This document shows positions 1-8,244 of a stretch of 64,000 bases of DNA, in pieces. A program made the translations under genes and the position numbers. The stretch comes from UBA3222 sp002363035. Lineage in GTDB: Bacteria; Verrucomicrobiota; Verrucomicrobiia; Opitutales; UBA9783. Positions within the stretch are counted from its first letter, which is position 1, and every line of letters begins with the position of its first letter. Below the pieces are notes generated by a model. It was not told where the DNA came from and did no database searches. It was given only the letters and a program-made list of their open reading frames with translations. The stretch is taken from the NCBI GenBank assembly GCA_946646575.1, contig CAMPCR010000002.1, positions 1 to 64,000 of the forward strand, in the 5' to 3' direction.

Positions 1-5
1 ACTCG

Positions 6-95
<90 letters not shown>

Positions 96-189
96 GGGAG
101 TGGAGGTAAACTTCATTTTTAATGTCGGGAGCCCCCGTAATGGTATTTCGAGTGCAGAAGGAAGGGGAAGCAGGCGTCGGGACAAAGCC

Positions 190-1302
190 TTATTTTTCTA
201 TTAAAAAAAGGTACTCTTTATATTTTTCATTGGTGTTAATCCACGCATTTGTCCATCGCATGTTTGCCATTACGTTTTTTTTGTAATCGATTTCAATCAT
301 TCGCATCAGCTTCCCATTGGAGGCAATAATGTCTAACAATTCCTGTTTGGTCGCCCGCCCTCCTGAACTGTATGACAATAGCAAATAATGCGCATTCGTA
401 TCTTTGATCAATTGTCTTAAAGCTTTCATCGCGAGGAAACAACCGTCCGTATCTTTCCTGTATTCTTCAAAAACGGACGGATTTACCTTGTCTTTCGTAT
501 CTTCTCTTCTGTTTGCCTTCCCAAATAATTTTGGCCTGTCGTTCAAAATAACGGTTGTCCAAATATGATAATAAGAATTATACCGAATGCGACTTGGCGG
601 CATTTTTTCGTTATTGGATCCGTACGGAGGATCGAAATAAGCCAGATCATAAAAATTCTTCTTTATTGTACGAAATATATCATTCCGTATAACCGTGTTT
701 TCCGAAGTTACCTTAAATCTTTTGGGTAATTTCATCTTCATCGTACGAAAAGAACGCGGAGACCATTTGGAAAGGTAGGATACATAGTGCCCCAATGTAC
801 TGTCAACTTCATCCAAAGCGTAAACCAGACTTGTCAAGATAACGCTTTTATCCACGACATCGAGGTTTAATTTTTCGATTTCGTCCCGAATGGCATCCAG
901 TTTCCTGGTATTATGTATCTGAAACGGTTTTTTTGTATCGGAAACGGTTCCTCCGTATTTTTCCGTAAACCAGCCGTCATATCCTTTTAAATCATTTAAC
1001 TGATCTATTATTTCTTGATAAAAAGCATCCGATTTAGAGGATTTTAAATAACAGTTCGCAAATGTTTCGGACCAAACGGCAGTATCGTTTGCGGTTGTGT
1101 CATAGCCGCATTGAGCAAACGCCTGTGCAATTCGAGTTGTTCCTGTAAATCCGTCCAAAATTGTCTTTAATTCCAGCAATTCGGAAATGATTTTCATAAT
1201 AAACGGGATGATTTTCAACTTGGAACCGGCATATTTGATGCCTTCCGTTGGCGGAATGAAAGGTGGTTGATTTTCAAACAGATTAAATTGTCTGTACCCC
1301 AT
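190..1302 (-). CDS. DNA adenine-N6 methyltransferase of a type II R-M system (D12/Dam-like)
   Basis: Likely transfers a methyl group from S-adenosylmethionine to adenine at the recognition site, protecting the host DNA. The 370-residue product has the D12-class order: motif X-like KYAGSKLKIIPF near residue 23, motif I DGFTGTTRIAQAF near residue 50 as the SAM-binding loop, and catalytic motif IV DPPYGSNN near residue 224. No separate large target-recognition region precedes motif I, consistent with an alpha-type enzyme. Its start lies 20 bp inside the end of the upstream endonuclease gene, so the two are translationally coupled. The specificity cannot be read from the sequence. The methyltransferase family is well supported; its role in restriction-modification rests on the neighbour. 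Confidence 0.88.
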   Translation of the reverse strand: MGYRQFNLFENQPPFIPPTEGIKYAGSKLKIIPFIMKIISELLELKTILDGFTGTTRIAQAFAQCGYDTTANDTAVWSETFANCYLKSSKSDAFYQEIIDQLNDLKGYDGWFTEKYGGTVSDTKKPFQIHNTRKLDAIRDEIEKLNLDVVDKSVILTSLVYALDEVDSTLGHYVSYLSKWSPRSFRTMKMKLPKRFKVTSENTVIRNDIFRTIKKNFYDLAYFDPPYGSNNEKMPPSRIRYNSYYHIWTTVILNDRPKLFGKANRREDTKDKVNPSVFEEYRKDTDGCFLAMKALRQLIKDTNAHYLLLSYSSGGRATKQELLDIIASNGKLMRMIEIDYKKNVMANMRWTNAWINTNEKYKEYLFLIEK

Positions 1303-2188
1303 TTGCTTTTTTCAATCTTTCAATATCTTTCAACAAAATCTCGTTTGCTTTTTCGTGTCCTTCCTTTGAAGCATTCAGTGCAATGGAAAATAACTTTACC
1401 AACGTTTCGTTTGAAACATAATCGATCCAACCGTTTGTCAGTGAATCAAAATACGGCAATGCGTTCTTTGTATGTGTCCAAACTCCTCTCTGTAAAGCAT
1501 TGGCGGAAGCCCCGCCGTATCGTACTTCGCAAACATACTGACCCTGTCTATCAACGAAAAGGTAGATTGGATGTTTCCTTCCTTTAATGGCAACGATATT
1601 TCCGCTTTTTTCATCAAAGTATTCATTTTTATCGATAAAAAGTATGCGTGTGACGGATTGAAAAGCTTTTGAAAAATCAAAAACCATGATATTACATCTC
1701 GCATGAACTTCGTCGTATATCAGAGGCATGATATTTATGGCGAAAAGTGCAGAAAATGCCTCTGATGTCAAAATGTTTTTGATCACATTTTGTTTTTCGA
1801 TACATTTCCCGTAATTTTGAAGATATCGAAAGAAGATTTGTTCTTTATCCGTCGAAAGTTGTAGCGGACCATTCCCGTACGCTTTCAGGCTGATTGGTAT
1901 TCTGACCCCTTTTTGAGTTCCGATAATGCTCTCAACCAGAATATCCTCTTCACAAGTTTTACTTCTGAATAGATTTTTACCGACGTGAGAACTTTTAAAA
2001 TCGTACATAAATTGATTGATAAATTCCGAAATTCCGATTTCGGCTAAATCACCATGGGTTTTATTTCCGATCATTCTCATCGAAAATATGTTCGAAAGTG
2101 TATTTGTAATTAAACTCGGATTTTTTCCGATAAACAATTTGAAACGATTTTTAAATTCCTCATAAGCAACGTTTGCGGAGATATTCAT
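1283..2188 (-). CDS. putative type II restriction endonuclease
   Basis: Presumed partner of the methyltransferase that follows and overlaps it by 20 bp. The 301-residue product lacks a signal peptide or membrane segment. The N-terminal half has an arrangement compatible with a PD-(D/E)xK nuclease: an acidic HGDLAEIG segment near residue 44, an EED near residue 81 and ISLKAYG near residue 98. In the last of these the usual acidic residue before xK appears to be serine, so catalytic assignment is uncertain. The C-terminal part ends in a charged helix. I do not recognise the subfamily; the nuclease call rests mainly on gene order (endonuclease then methyltransferase) and the weak motif. It could instead be another protein of the cassette. 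Confidence 0.62.
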   Translation of the reverse strand: MNISANVAYEEFKNRFKLFIGKNPSLITNTLSNIFSMRMIGNKTHGDLAEIGISEFINQFMYDFKSSHVGKNLFRSKTCEEDILVESIIGTQKGVRIPISLKAYGNGPLQLSTDKEQIFFRYLQNYGKCIEKQNVIKNILTSEAFSALFAINIMPLIYDEVHARCNIMVFDFSKAFQSVTRILFIDKNEYFDEKSGNIVAIKGRKHPIYLFVDRQGQYVCEVRYGGASANALQRGVWTHTKNALPYFDSLTNGWIDYVSNETLVKLFSIALNASKEGHEKANEILLKDIERLKKANGVQTI

Positions 2189-2298
2189 AATACACGCATT
2201 CTGTTATTTGAATGAGAACGACATTTCTGATGGGTCATAGTAAATGCATCAAAAAAATGCCAGACGCAAAACGACACGACAGTTGTGTGCACGTCCCC

Positions 2299-2375
2299 TG
2301 GTCGGGATGGCCGGATTCGAACCGGCGACACCTAAGTCCCGAACCTAGTGCTCTGCCAGGCTGAGCTACATCCCG
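2299..2375 (-). tRNA. tRNA-Pro (CGG)
   Basis: Read on the minus strand, the acceptor stem pairs 2375-2369 with 2309-2303, the discriminator A is at 2302 and CCA is encoded at 2301-2299. The anticodon loop is TTCGGGA, giving CGG. It starts 28 nt after the ruvC stop codon on the same strand. A TTGAAG in the 3' end of ruvC and GATAAG near 2380 could be its own promoter, or it may be read through from ruvC. Confidence 0.93.
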
Positions 2376-2403
2376 ATATCCTTATCGAGAAAAAAAACGC
2401 CTC

Positions 2404-2973
2404 TCACTTCAAGCTTTTTAACGAAAAAATATAACACAGTGCGGCGGCGGCGGCATCGGATTCGTCGGGCGGAAGGACTTTGGGTAAATGTAACAATTGC
2501 GCCGCCATATGGGAAACCTGGATTTTCGTCGCCTGTCCGAGCCCCGTAACCGCTTTTTTGATGCGCAACGGTGCGAATTCAGAAACCGGCAAATCTTGCA
2601 GAGCAACCGCCGCCAGGCAGGCACCGCGCGCGGATCCCAGAATGTGCGCCGTTCGGAAATTCTGGACGTAGACGGTTTGTTCAACGGCAACCGCGCGAAT
2701 TTCGTGTTCCTCCAAAAGCCGTCGGGTGGTTGAGAAAATTTCCCCCAAACATTCAGTAAAGGAACGGCGCGCCGTCAGTTTGAGCGTCAGCGATGTCACA
2801 TAATTGACGGTGCGCGCATCGGCTTCCAAAACGGCGAACCCGGAGCCGCGCAAACTCGGGTCGATGCCGAGCACTTTGCCGCAAAAGTTTGAACCTTGAA
2901 TCGCAAAGGCTTTTTTTTCGGGACGCGACCGCTTCGTCAGGGTATTCGTCCACAGCGCGCGCCGGTTGTTCAT
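2404..2973 (-). CDS. ruvC: Holliday junction resolvase RuvC
   Basis: Endonuclease that cuts Holliday junctions symmetrically with RuvAB during recombinational repair. The 189-residue product has the RNase H-fold landmarks: the first catalytic Asp in GIDPSLRGSG, the Glu in AVEQTVY, and the acidic pair in PDESDAAAAAL near the C-terminus. The start at 2973 is chosen because its ATG overlaps the stop of the upstream LysM gene as ATGA; a longer frame to 3075 would run 100 bp into that gene. The leader before GKVLGID is about 30 residues longer than usual for the family. It is transcribed with the LysM gene. Confidence 0.93.
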   Translation of the reverse strand: MNNRRALWTNTLTKRSRPEKKAFAIQGSNFCGKVLGIDPSLRGSGFAVLEADARTVNYVTSLTLKLTARRSFTECLGEIFSTTRRLLEEHEIRAVAVEQTVYVQNFRTAHILGSARGACLAAVALQDLPVSEFAPLRIKKAVTGLGQATKIQVSHMAAQLLHLPKVLPPDESDAAAAALCYIFSLKSLK

Positions 2974-3698
2974 TGCTTGGCTGCCTTTAAAGCGGGAATG
3001 CGCAACTTCATGCCGATTTTTAAACTGTTCGCCGACGGCAGAATGTCGCGATTTGCCTCGTAAATCAGTTTCCACTTCACCGCCGAACCGTACATTTTCA
3101 GGCTGATTTTCGAAAGCGAATCGTCATATTGAACAACATAGGTGCGTTCGCCGGACGCTTCCGATGGCGTTGTTGCCGAAATGACGGTGTTCTTTATGGC
3201 TTCCTTCGCCGGTGCATACGATAAGCGCGTCTGTGCCAGTTGCGCCTTTAAACGCGCATTTTCTTCCCGCATCTGCTTCAAAACTTCCGTCAGACGGATG
3301 TATTCGGGCGTTTCGGCGGTGCGATTACCCAACGGCAACGTGCGCGCAAACTCCTTTTTCGCCGTTTCAATCAGCTGCATCGCAATTTTCGAACGCGTAC
3401 CATCCGTTGTTTGTGACAGGTAGCGTTGAAAATGATAAATCGCGCCGATCGGATCGCTTTTAACGGACAACTGACCGAGTTGGAAATGCGTTTCCGGGCA
3501 GGGTTTCCTTCTCTCTTCAACGAGGCGATTGAGCAATTGAAAGGCTTCGTCGGTACGATCCGTTCGCAAACACCGCTGCGCCTCCGTGAACAGCGGCTCT
3601 TCGATTTCCGAAAGAGTTTGTTTCGGGTTTTTAAACCAAAAAAGAACCGGAAGCCATCCGATCGCAATGAGCCAAAGCAACCACCGATGCTTCCGCAT
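2970..3698 (-). CDS. LysM-domain membrane-anchored protein with TPR-like region
   Basis: The 242-residue product begins with a positively charged start and one hydrophobic segment (about residues 5-22), so it is probably anchored in the inner membrane facing the periplasm. Residues 30-100 are helical and TPR-like (FQLLNRLVEERRK, HFQLGQLSV). Residues 128-150 form a short coiled coil. A C-terminal LysM domain (about 187-238, beginning TYVVQYDDSLSKISLKMYG and ending LKIGMKLRIP) should bind peptidoglycan. No catalytic domain is visible, so a wall-binding or structural role is inferred. It is the first gene of an operon with ruvC and has a promoter directly before its start codon. Confidence 0.82.
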   Translation of the reverse strand: MRKHRWLLWLIAIGWLPVLFWFKNPKQTLSEIEEPLFTEAQRCLRTDRTDEAFQLLNRLVEERRKPCPETHFQLGQLSVKSDPIGAIYHFQRYLSQTTDGTRSKIAMQLIETAKKEFARTLPLGNRTAETPEYIRLTEVLKQMREENARLKAQLAQTRLSYAPAKEAIKNTVISATTPSEASGERTYVVQYDDSLSKISLKMYGSAVKWKLIYEANRDILPSANSLKIGMKLRIPALKAAKQ

Positions 3699-3704
3699 GC
3701 AATT

Positions 3705-3732
3705 ATTATTGCAGGATTTTAAAACGGAGCAA
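3705..3732 (-). promoter_or_regulatory. sigma70-like promoter of the LysM-ruvC operon
   Basis: On the minus strand TTGCTC (3732-3727) and AATAAT (3710-3705) are separated by 16 nt. Only 6 nt separate the -10 from the ATG at 3698, leaving no room for a ribosome binding site. Part of the leaderless pattern seen across the window. Confidence 0.55.
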
Positions 3733-3876
3733 GGGGAAAGGGTGCGGGGGCTTTTGCATTATCCGATGTGTTACAACGAAGGTTGGACAACGGCATGGAG
3801 GTCGAAGAAAATTCAATACCGTAAACCGACCCAAAATTACTTTCGACGGTTCACGATTGTCAATCTTTACAAACCT

Positions 3877-4653
3877 TTAAAAGCAATCCGCTTTCATTTC
3901 AACCTCCACGGGCGCATGGTCGGAGCCGAGTATGTCGGATAAAATTTTGCAGGATGCAATCGACGGCAACAATTGTTTCGAAGCGAGAAAGTAATCAATT
4001 CTCCAGCCGATGTTGCGTTCCCGCGCCCGCATGCGGTACGACCACCAGGTGTAACAATGCGGCGTTTTCGGGTAAAAATATCGGAATACATCGGTAAAAC
4101 CCGCATCGAGATGTTCCGCGAACGACTGCCGCTCTTCATCGGTAAATCCGGCACTGAAGTGATTGGCATCAGGATAAGAGAGATCGATAGGCTGATGTGC
4201 GACATTCAAGTCTCCGCACCAAAGTACGGGCTTGGTCGTTTGCAGTTTTTTGACCAACAAGCGAACGGTCGCATCCCATACTTTTATGCGATAAGGAAGC
4301 CGTCGCAGATCACCCTGGGAATTCGGGACGTAGGTATTGACCAAAAAGAATTTCTTGAACTCAGTTACCAAAATGCGTCCCTCGGGATGTTCCGCATCCG
4401 CATCGAGACAACGCACCGAAAGCGGTTCGATATCGGAAAAAATCGCCGTCCCGGCATACCCTTTTTTGGCGGTGCTGTGATTGAAATATATATATTTGAA
4501 ACCTTCGATTTGCGGGCAGGTTTCGGCATCGACGCGCGTCTCCTGCAGACAAAGAATGTTCGGTTTTTGTTGTGCCGCGAATGTGTAAAAATTCTTCCGT
4601 AAAATCGAACGCAGACCGTTCACGTTCCACGTCACAATTTTGACGGGTTCCAT
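3877..4653 (-). CDS. xth: exodeoxyribonuclease III (AP endonuclease, EEP family)
   Basis: Cuts DNA at abasic sites and removes 3' blocking groups in base excision repair. The 258-residue product has the family signatures in order: WNVNGLRS near the start, LQETRVD with the metal-binding Glu, GDLNVAH, and the C-terminal GSDHAPVEVEM with the catalytic Asp-His. The length is normal. The ATG at 4653 overlaps the stop of the upstream lipoprotein gene as TGATG, which fixes the start; the frame stays open to 4980 but that extension is not protein-like. It is the last gene of the pgi-lipoprotein-lipoprotein-xth run. Confidence 0.95.
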   Translation of the reverse strand: MEPVKIVTWNVNGLRSILRKNFYTFAAQQKPNILCLQETRVDAETCPQIEGFKYIYFNHSTAKKGYAGTAIFSDIEPLSVRCLDADAEHPEGRILVTEFKKFFLVNTYVPNSQGDLRRLPYRIKVWDATVRLLVKKLQTTKPVLWCGDLNVAHQPIDLSYPDANHFSAGFTDEERQSFAEHLDAGFTDVFRYFYPKTPHCYTWWSYRMRARERNIGWRIDYFLASKQLLPSIASCKILSDILGSDHAPVEVEMKADCF

Positions 4654-4895
4654 CAGTAACTGATGCCGGGCGCGAGCGGCATCTCCGTTTCCCAATCGGC
4701 GGGACGCCCCCACGGCAATTCCGAATCGTCCAGTTCGCGGGTGTGAGATTTTTTTTTGTCCTTCGTATGCTCGACTTTGTCCGCTTCCGCGAGTTGCATC
4801 GCCGACCGACGGTCGACCTTTGAAGAAGTTGTTTGACCGCAACCGCCGCCGATAAGCAGGAAGACGAAAAGAAAACGTTGTAAAAATTTTCCCAT
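4653..4895 (-). CDS. small lipoprotein
   Basis: The 80-residue product starts MGKFLQRFLFVFLLIGGGCG, a short signal peptide with a lipobox-like IGGGC, so the Cys is probably lipidated after cleavage. The mature part is short, charged and likely disordered (KDKKKSHTRELDDSELPWG), with no domain I recognise. It overlaps the xth start by one base. It could be an envelope lipoprotein; nothing links it functionally to the DNA repair gene beyond position. Confidence 0.72.
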   Translation of the reverse strand: MGKFLQRFLFVFLLIGGGCGQTTSSKVDRRSAMQLAEADKVEHTKDKKKSHTRELDDSELPWGRPADWETEMPLAPGISY

Positions 4896-4901
4896 AAACC
4901 A

Positions 4902-5033
4902 TCACAAATCCACGCCCGCTCGAACCGCTACGTACGGTCGTCCGTCCGAACAGCGATGGAGGTTCTGTGCAGAGCCGCACCCGCTCAACAAAGGCAACGT
5001 CAAGAGTGCAAACAGTCGCACTGCAACAACCAT
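4902..5033 (-). CDS. very short putative lipoprotein (43 aa)
   Basis: An ATG at 5033 lies six bases after the pgi stop codon and opens a 43-codon frame ending in TGA at 4902. It reads MVVAVRLFALLTLPLLSGCG and then a short Cys-containing tail ending in AVRAGVDL. The LLSGC lipobox is textbook. The tail faintly recalls the start of YceK-like lipoproteins (a PxVxAxxD-type string), so it may be a truncated or minimal member. It sits between pgi and the 80-residue lipoprotein with no gap for a promoter, so it should be co-transcribed. Confidence 0.58.
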   Translation of the reverse strand: MVVAVRLFALLTLPLLSGCGSAQNLHRCSDGRPYVAVRAGVDL

Positions 5034-5039
5034 CTGCGC

Positions 5040-6596
5040 TCAGGATAAACCATAGGTGCTTTGCGTCAAGGGTGAAGCGGTATGACGAACAATGCGTTCG
5101 TTGGCGGCAAGGTATTCCAGAATTTTGAAAACATCCTCCGCATTCGAAACTTTCAGGGCATCTGCCAATGCTTCGACCGAAAAGGTTTCCGTACGATGTT
5201 CCGAAAGATACGAAATAAGGCTTTTTTGCAGTTCCAAATAACGTTTTGCGGCTTTTTTGCCGGCTTCCACGCCCGGCTGATGGTAAGCGTTGATATGAAT
5301 AAAGCTCGCGTAAAACCCGACAGCGCGCTCGAACAGCGCCACCAGCGCACCGAGCGATCGTTCATTTAATTCTTTTAGCGTAATCGTAATCGACGGTCGT
5401 TGTACGTCCGACAGTGCCGCACGCGTTCCGAGAAAGAAACCTTCGAGGAAATCGCCGCTCGTCAATTCCGGCTCGACTTCCACCGAGGACAGTCGGCTCG
5501 ATTTTTGCACCTCGATAAACGTCACGAACGCATCCTCCAAACCGTCGCGCAGTTGTTGAACATAGGCGTGTTGGTCGGTGGAGCCTTTGTTGCCGTACAC
5601 CGTCAGTCCCTGATGCACAACATTACCATCGAGGTCGAGCTTCTTCCCGAGCGACTCCATGACGAGCTGTTGCAGGTATTTCGGGAACAAAACAAGCGCA
5701 TCCCTGTACGGCAAAACAACCATGTTGCGTCTGCCGTGACCGTCCGTGCAGGCATGCCACGAAAGAGCCAACATCAGTGCAGGATTACGAAAAACATCCG
5801 TTTCGCGCGTGGATATATCCATTTCGGCAGCTCCTTTTAACAATTCTTCCGTTGAAATCCCCTGCAACGCTGCCGGCAACAGCCCGACATTGGAAAAGAG
5901 ACTGGTGCGCCCGCCGACCCAATCCCACATGGGAAATCGTGCCAGCCATTGTTCTTCCGACGCTAATCGATCCAAAGCACTGCCTTCGCAGGTAACGGCA
6001 ACCGCCTGCGGTGCAAACGGAAGATTTTTTCTACGAAAAACATCGCGCACTTCCGCCAAACCGTTGCGCGGTTCCGGCGTACTTCCGGATTTGGACGTTA
6101 CCATCACAAGCGTTTGTTCCAATTCCGGATCCAAGCGACGCAAAACGCGTCCGATGCCATCCGGATCTGTATTGTCGATAAAGAACGGTTGCAACCCGTC
6201 ACGTTCCGCCCCGAGGGCGTCGCTCAATAACTGCGGACCCAGTGCCGAACCGCCGATGCCGATACACAGCAGATTTTTGAAGATTTTCCCATCTTTGGCG
6301 TTTAAAACATGTTCGACAAAATCTTTCCGCTTTTGCTCGTTTTCCCGCAATTCATCGCGGATATCTTCGTTCGGCGCCAACGCGTGATTTCGCAACCAGT
6401 AATGCCCGACCATCCGATGCTCATCGGGATTGGCGATGCCGCCCGCTTCCAGCGCGGACATGTCTTGTAATGCCCGAGCGATTTTCGGTTGCATCGCTTC
6501 GAAAAACGAAGATGCAAACGGGACCTTGGTCGTATCTAAAGAGATGTCGAGCGGTGGGAGATGGAGGAAGTGTTGTTGGTAGTGGGGGAGGGACAT
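5040..6596 (-). CDS. pgi: glucose-6-phosphate isomerase
   Basis: Interconverts glucose-6-phosphate and fructose-6-phosphate in glycolysis and feeds glmS and glgC. The 518-residue product has the SIS-fold signatures LLCIGIGGSALGPQLL near residue 112, the phosphate-binding TSKSGSTPEP, and VGGRTSLFSNVGLLPAAL. Later, HAYVQQLRDG with the active-site acid, and AYHQPGVEAGKKAAKRYL with the conserved His-Lys region. Length and order are normal. It is the first gene of a minus-strand run that continues into two lipoproteins and xth, and has a good promoter 57-85 nt upstream. Confidence 0.96.
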   Translation of the reverse strand: MSLPHYQQHFLHLPPLDISLDTTKVPFASSFFEAMQPKIARALQDMSALEAGGIANPDEHRMVGHYWLRNHALAPNEDIRDELRENEQKRKDFVEHVLNAKDGKIFKNLLCIGIGGSALGPQLLSDALGAERDGLQPFFIDNTDPDGIGRVLRRLDPELEQTLVMVTSKSGSTPEPRNGLAEVRDVFRRKNLPFAPQAVAVTCEGSALDRLASEEQWLARFPMWDWVGGRTSLFSNVGLLPAALQGISTEELLKGAAEMDISTRETDVFRNPALMLALSWHACTDGHGRRNMVVLPYRDALVLFPKYLQQLVMESLGKKLDLDGNVVHQGLTVYGNKGSTDQHAYVQQLRDGLEDAFVTFIEVQKSSRLSSVEVEPELTSGDFLEGFFLGTRAALSDVQRPSITITLKELNERSLGALVALFERAVGFYASFIHINAYHQPGVEAGKKAAKRYLELQKSLISYLSEHRTETFSVEALADALKVSNAEDVFKILEYLAANERIVRHTASPLTQSTYGLS

Positions 6597-6653
6597 AGAG
6601 GGTTAGGTACCAAATACAAATGAGGGCGAAACAAGATACAACCGCATAATATT

Positions 6654-6681
6654 ATTATACCACATGGAGGCAAAATTGTAA
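6654..6681 (-). promoter_or_regulatory. sigma70-like promoter of pgi
   Basis: Minus-strand TTACAA (6681-6676) and a perfect TATAAT (6659-6654) with a 16 nt spacer. The predicted transcript has an ordinary leader of about 50 nt before the pgi ATG at 6596, in contrast to the leaderless promoters elsewhere in the window. Confidence 0.65.
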
Positions 6682-6725
6682 GAATTATTGCTGTTTCTGT
6701 CGGTTTCACGAGAAGTGTTGGATTT

Positions 6726-8006
6726 CTACAACACCACCCCTTCCTCCACAACTCCGCCTTTTTCGATCACCAAAATACCGTCTTTGACGTAAATCGGACC
6801 TTGATGAAAGCCGTTCGGTTTGCCTTCCGGCGAAAGGCGGACGTTGTTGCCGATGCGCACATTGCGGTCGATAACGGCGTTGCGAATGTAGCAGTTTTCA
6901 CCGATGCCCATGCCGATTTTTTCGGAAGTCGTCGGGTTCACGGCGGGGTGTTCGTAATGGTCGGCGCCCATCAGATAAACGTTTTCCAACTGCGTTCCGC
7001 CGCGGATAATCGACCGAATGCCGATGACGCAGCGGTTGAGGCGCACATCGGTGAGGATACTGCCGTCGGCGATAATCGAATGTTCGACGGTGCAACGGTT
7101 CAGTTTGGAAGCCGCCAAATGGCGCGGTTTGGAAAAGATCGGTGCCAATTCGTTGTAAAAATCAAATGCCGGCAGCGGATCGGTCAGCATTAGATTGGCT
7201 TCGAAGAACGACGGAATGGTTCCGATATCCGCCCAATAGCCGTTAAAAAGGTAGCCGTACAGACGGAAACGATTCAGTGCCGTCGGAATAATATCTTTGC
7301 CGAAGTCGTGCAAATTCGACGCCAGGCAGGTTTTTAAGACGCCCGCTTTGAAGGCGTAAATGCCCATGGACGCCAAGCAGTACGGTTGGTCGCTCGGATC
7401 GTTGACGCCGGCGCGCAGATGGTCGCAAAGATGCAGTTCGCGGATGAGTTCTTCGTGTTGCGGTTTTTCGACGAAACGCCGAATGTGCCAATCGTCCGCC
7501 ACATCCATGATGCCGAACGCGGATGCCTGTGATGCGGGGACGGCTTTGGCGGCGACGGTAATGTCGGCGTGCGTATTTAAGTGATGCTTTACGAAGGCGG
7601 CGAGATCCATGCGATAGAGCTGGTCGCCGGACAAAATAAGCACCGTTTGTTCGTCCTCCAGCGGAATGTGAATGAGATTTTGCCGAACGGCATCGGCGGT
7701 TCCGCGGTACCAATCGTCATTTAAAGCGGTTTGTTCCGCCGACAACACTTCCACAAAACCTCCCGAAAAGTGGTCAAAGCGATAAGCCTGTCGAATGTGT
7801 CGATGGAGGGATTCGGTGTTGAATTGCGTCAGGAGATAGATTTGATTGTATCCGGCGTGCAGGCAGTTGCTGATGGGAATATCCACCAAACGGTATTTGC
7901 CGCCCAACGGAACGGCGGGTTTGCAACGCACCTTCGTCAGCGGTTCGAGCCGCGTTCCGCGACCGCCTCCCATAATAATACAGACAACATTTGACGGACG
8001 ACACAT
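6726..8006 (-). CDS. glgC: glucose-1-phosphate adenylyltransferase (ADP-glucose synthase)
   Basis: Makes ADP-glucose from glucose-1-phosphate and ATP, the committed step of bacterial glycogen synthesis. The 426-residue protein has the nucleotidyltransferase N-terminus IIMGGGRGTRLEPLTKVRCKPAVPLGG, the GDQLYRMD loop with the metal-binding Asp, the substrate segment FVEKP, and the Tyr-rich YWADIGTI. A C-terminal left-handed beta-helix follows, visible as hexad repeats (ILTDVRLNRCVIGIRSII). Length matches the family. Upstream, AAGGA lies about 10 nt before the ATG. It is transcribed divergently from the giant Cys-rich gene. Confidence 0.95.
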   Translation of the reverse strand: MCRPSNVVCIIMGGGRGTRLEPLTKVRCKPAVPLGGKYRLVDIPISNCLHAGYNQIYLLTQFNTESLHRHIRQAYRFDHFSGGFVEVLSAEQTALNDDWYRGTADAVRQNLIHIPLEDEQTVLILSGDQLYRMDLAAFVKHHLNTHADITVAAKAVPASQASAFGIMDVADDWHIRRFVEKPQHEELIRELHLCDHLRAGVNDPSDQPYCLASMGIYAFKAGVLKTCLASNLHDFGKDIIPTALNRFRLYGYLFNGYWADIGTIPSFFEANLMLTDPLPAFDFYNELAPIFSKPRHLAASKLNRCTVEHSIIADGSILTDVRLNRCVIGIRSIIRGGTQLENVYLMGADHYEHPAVNPTTSEKIGMGIGENCYIRNAVIDRNVRIGNNVRLSPEGKPNGFHQGPIYVKDGILVIEKGGVVEEGVVL

Positions 8007-8208
8007 AGGTATTTTTTTCCTTTTAACGGCAACGGAATGCGCACGAACGGTACTGCGATGCGACGGTTCCGAACGGCGACGGATGCAAATTCAGTATATA
8101 AAAAAGTCCCACAGGCGGCAAGCCTTTAACGTGCTTGAGCGATGGGAAGCGGTTTCCGAACAATCAGATGTTTCGAAACATGTAAAAACAGTACATATCG
8201 CATTTAAG

Positions 8209-8237
8209 TTGCAAAAATTTTCTTTTTTGCTTTTACT
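8209..8237 (+). promoter_or_regulatory. putative promoter of the giant Cys-rich gene
   Basis: TTGCAA (8209-8214) and TTTACT (8232-8237) with a 17 nt spacer; 7 nt then separate the -10 from the ATG at 8245. A GAGG at 8241-8244 abuts the start codon and is too close to act as a normal ribosome binding site. Confidence 0.45.
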
Positions 8238-8244
8238 TTAGAGG

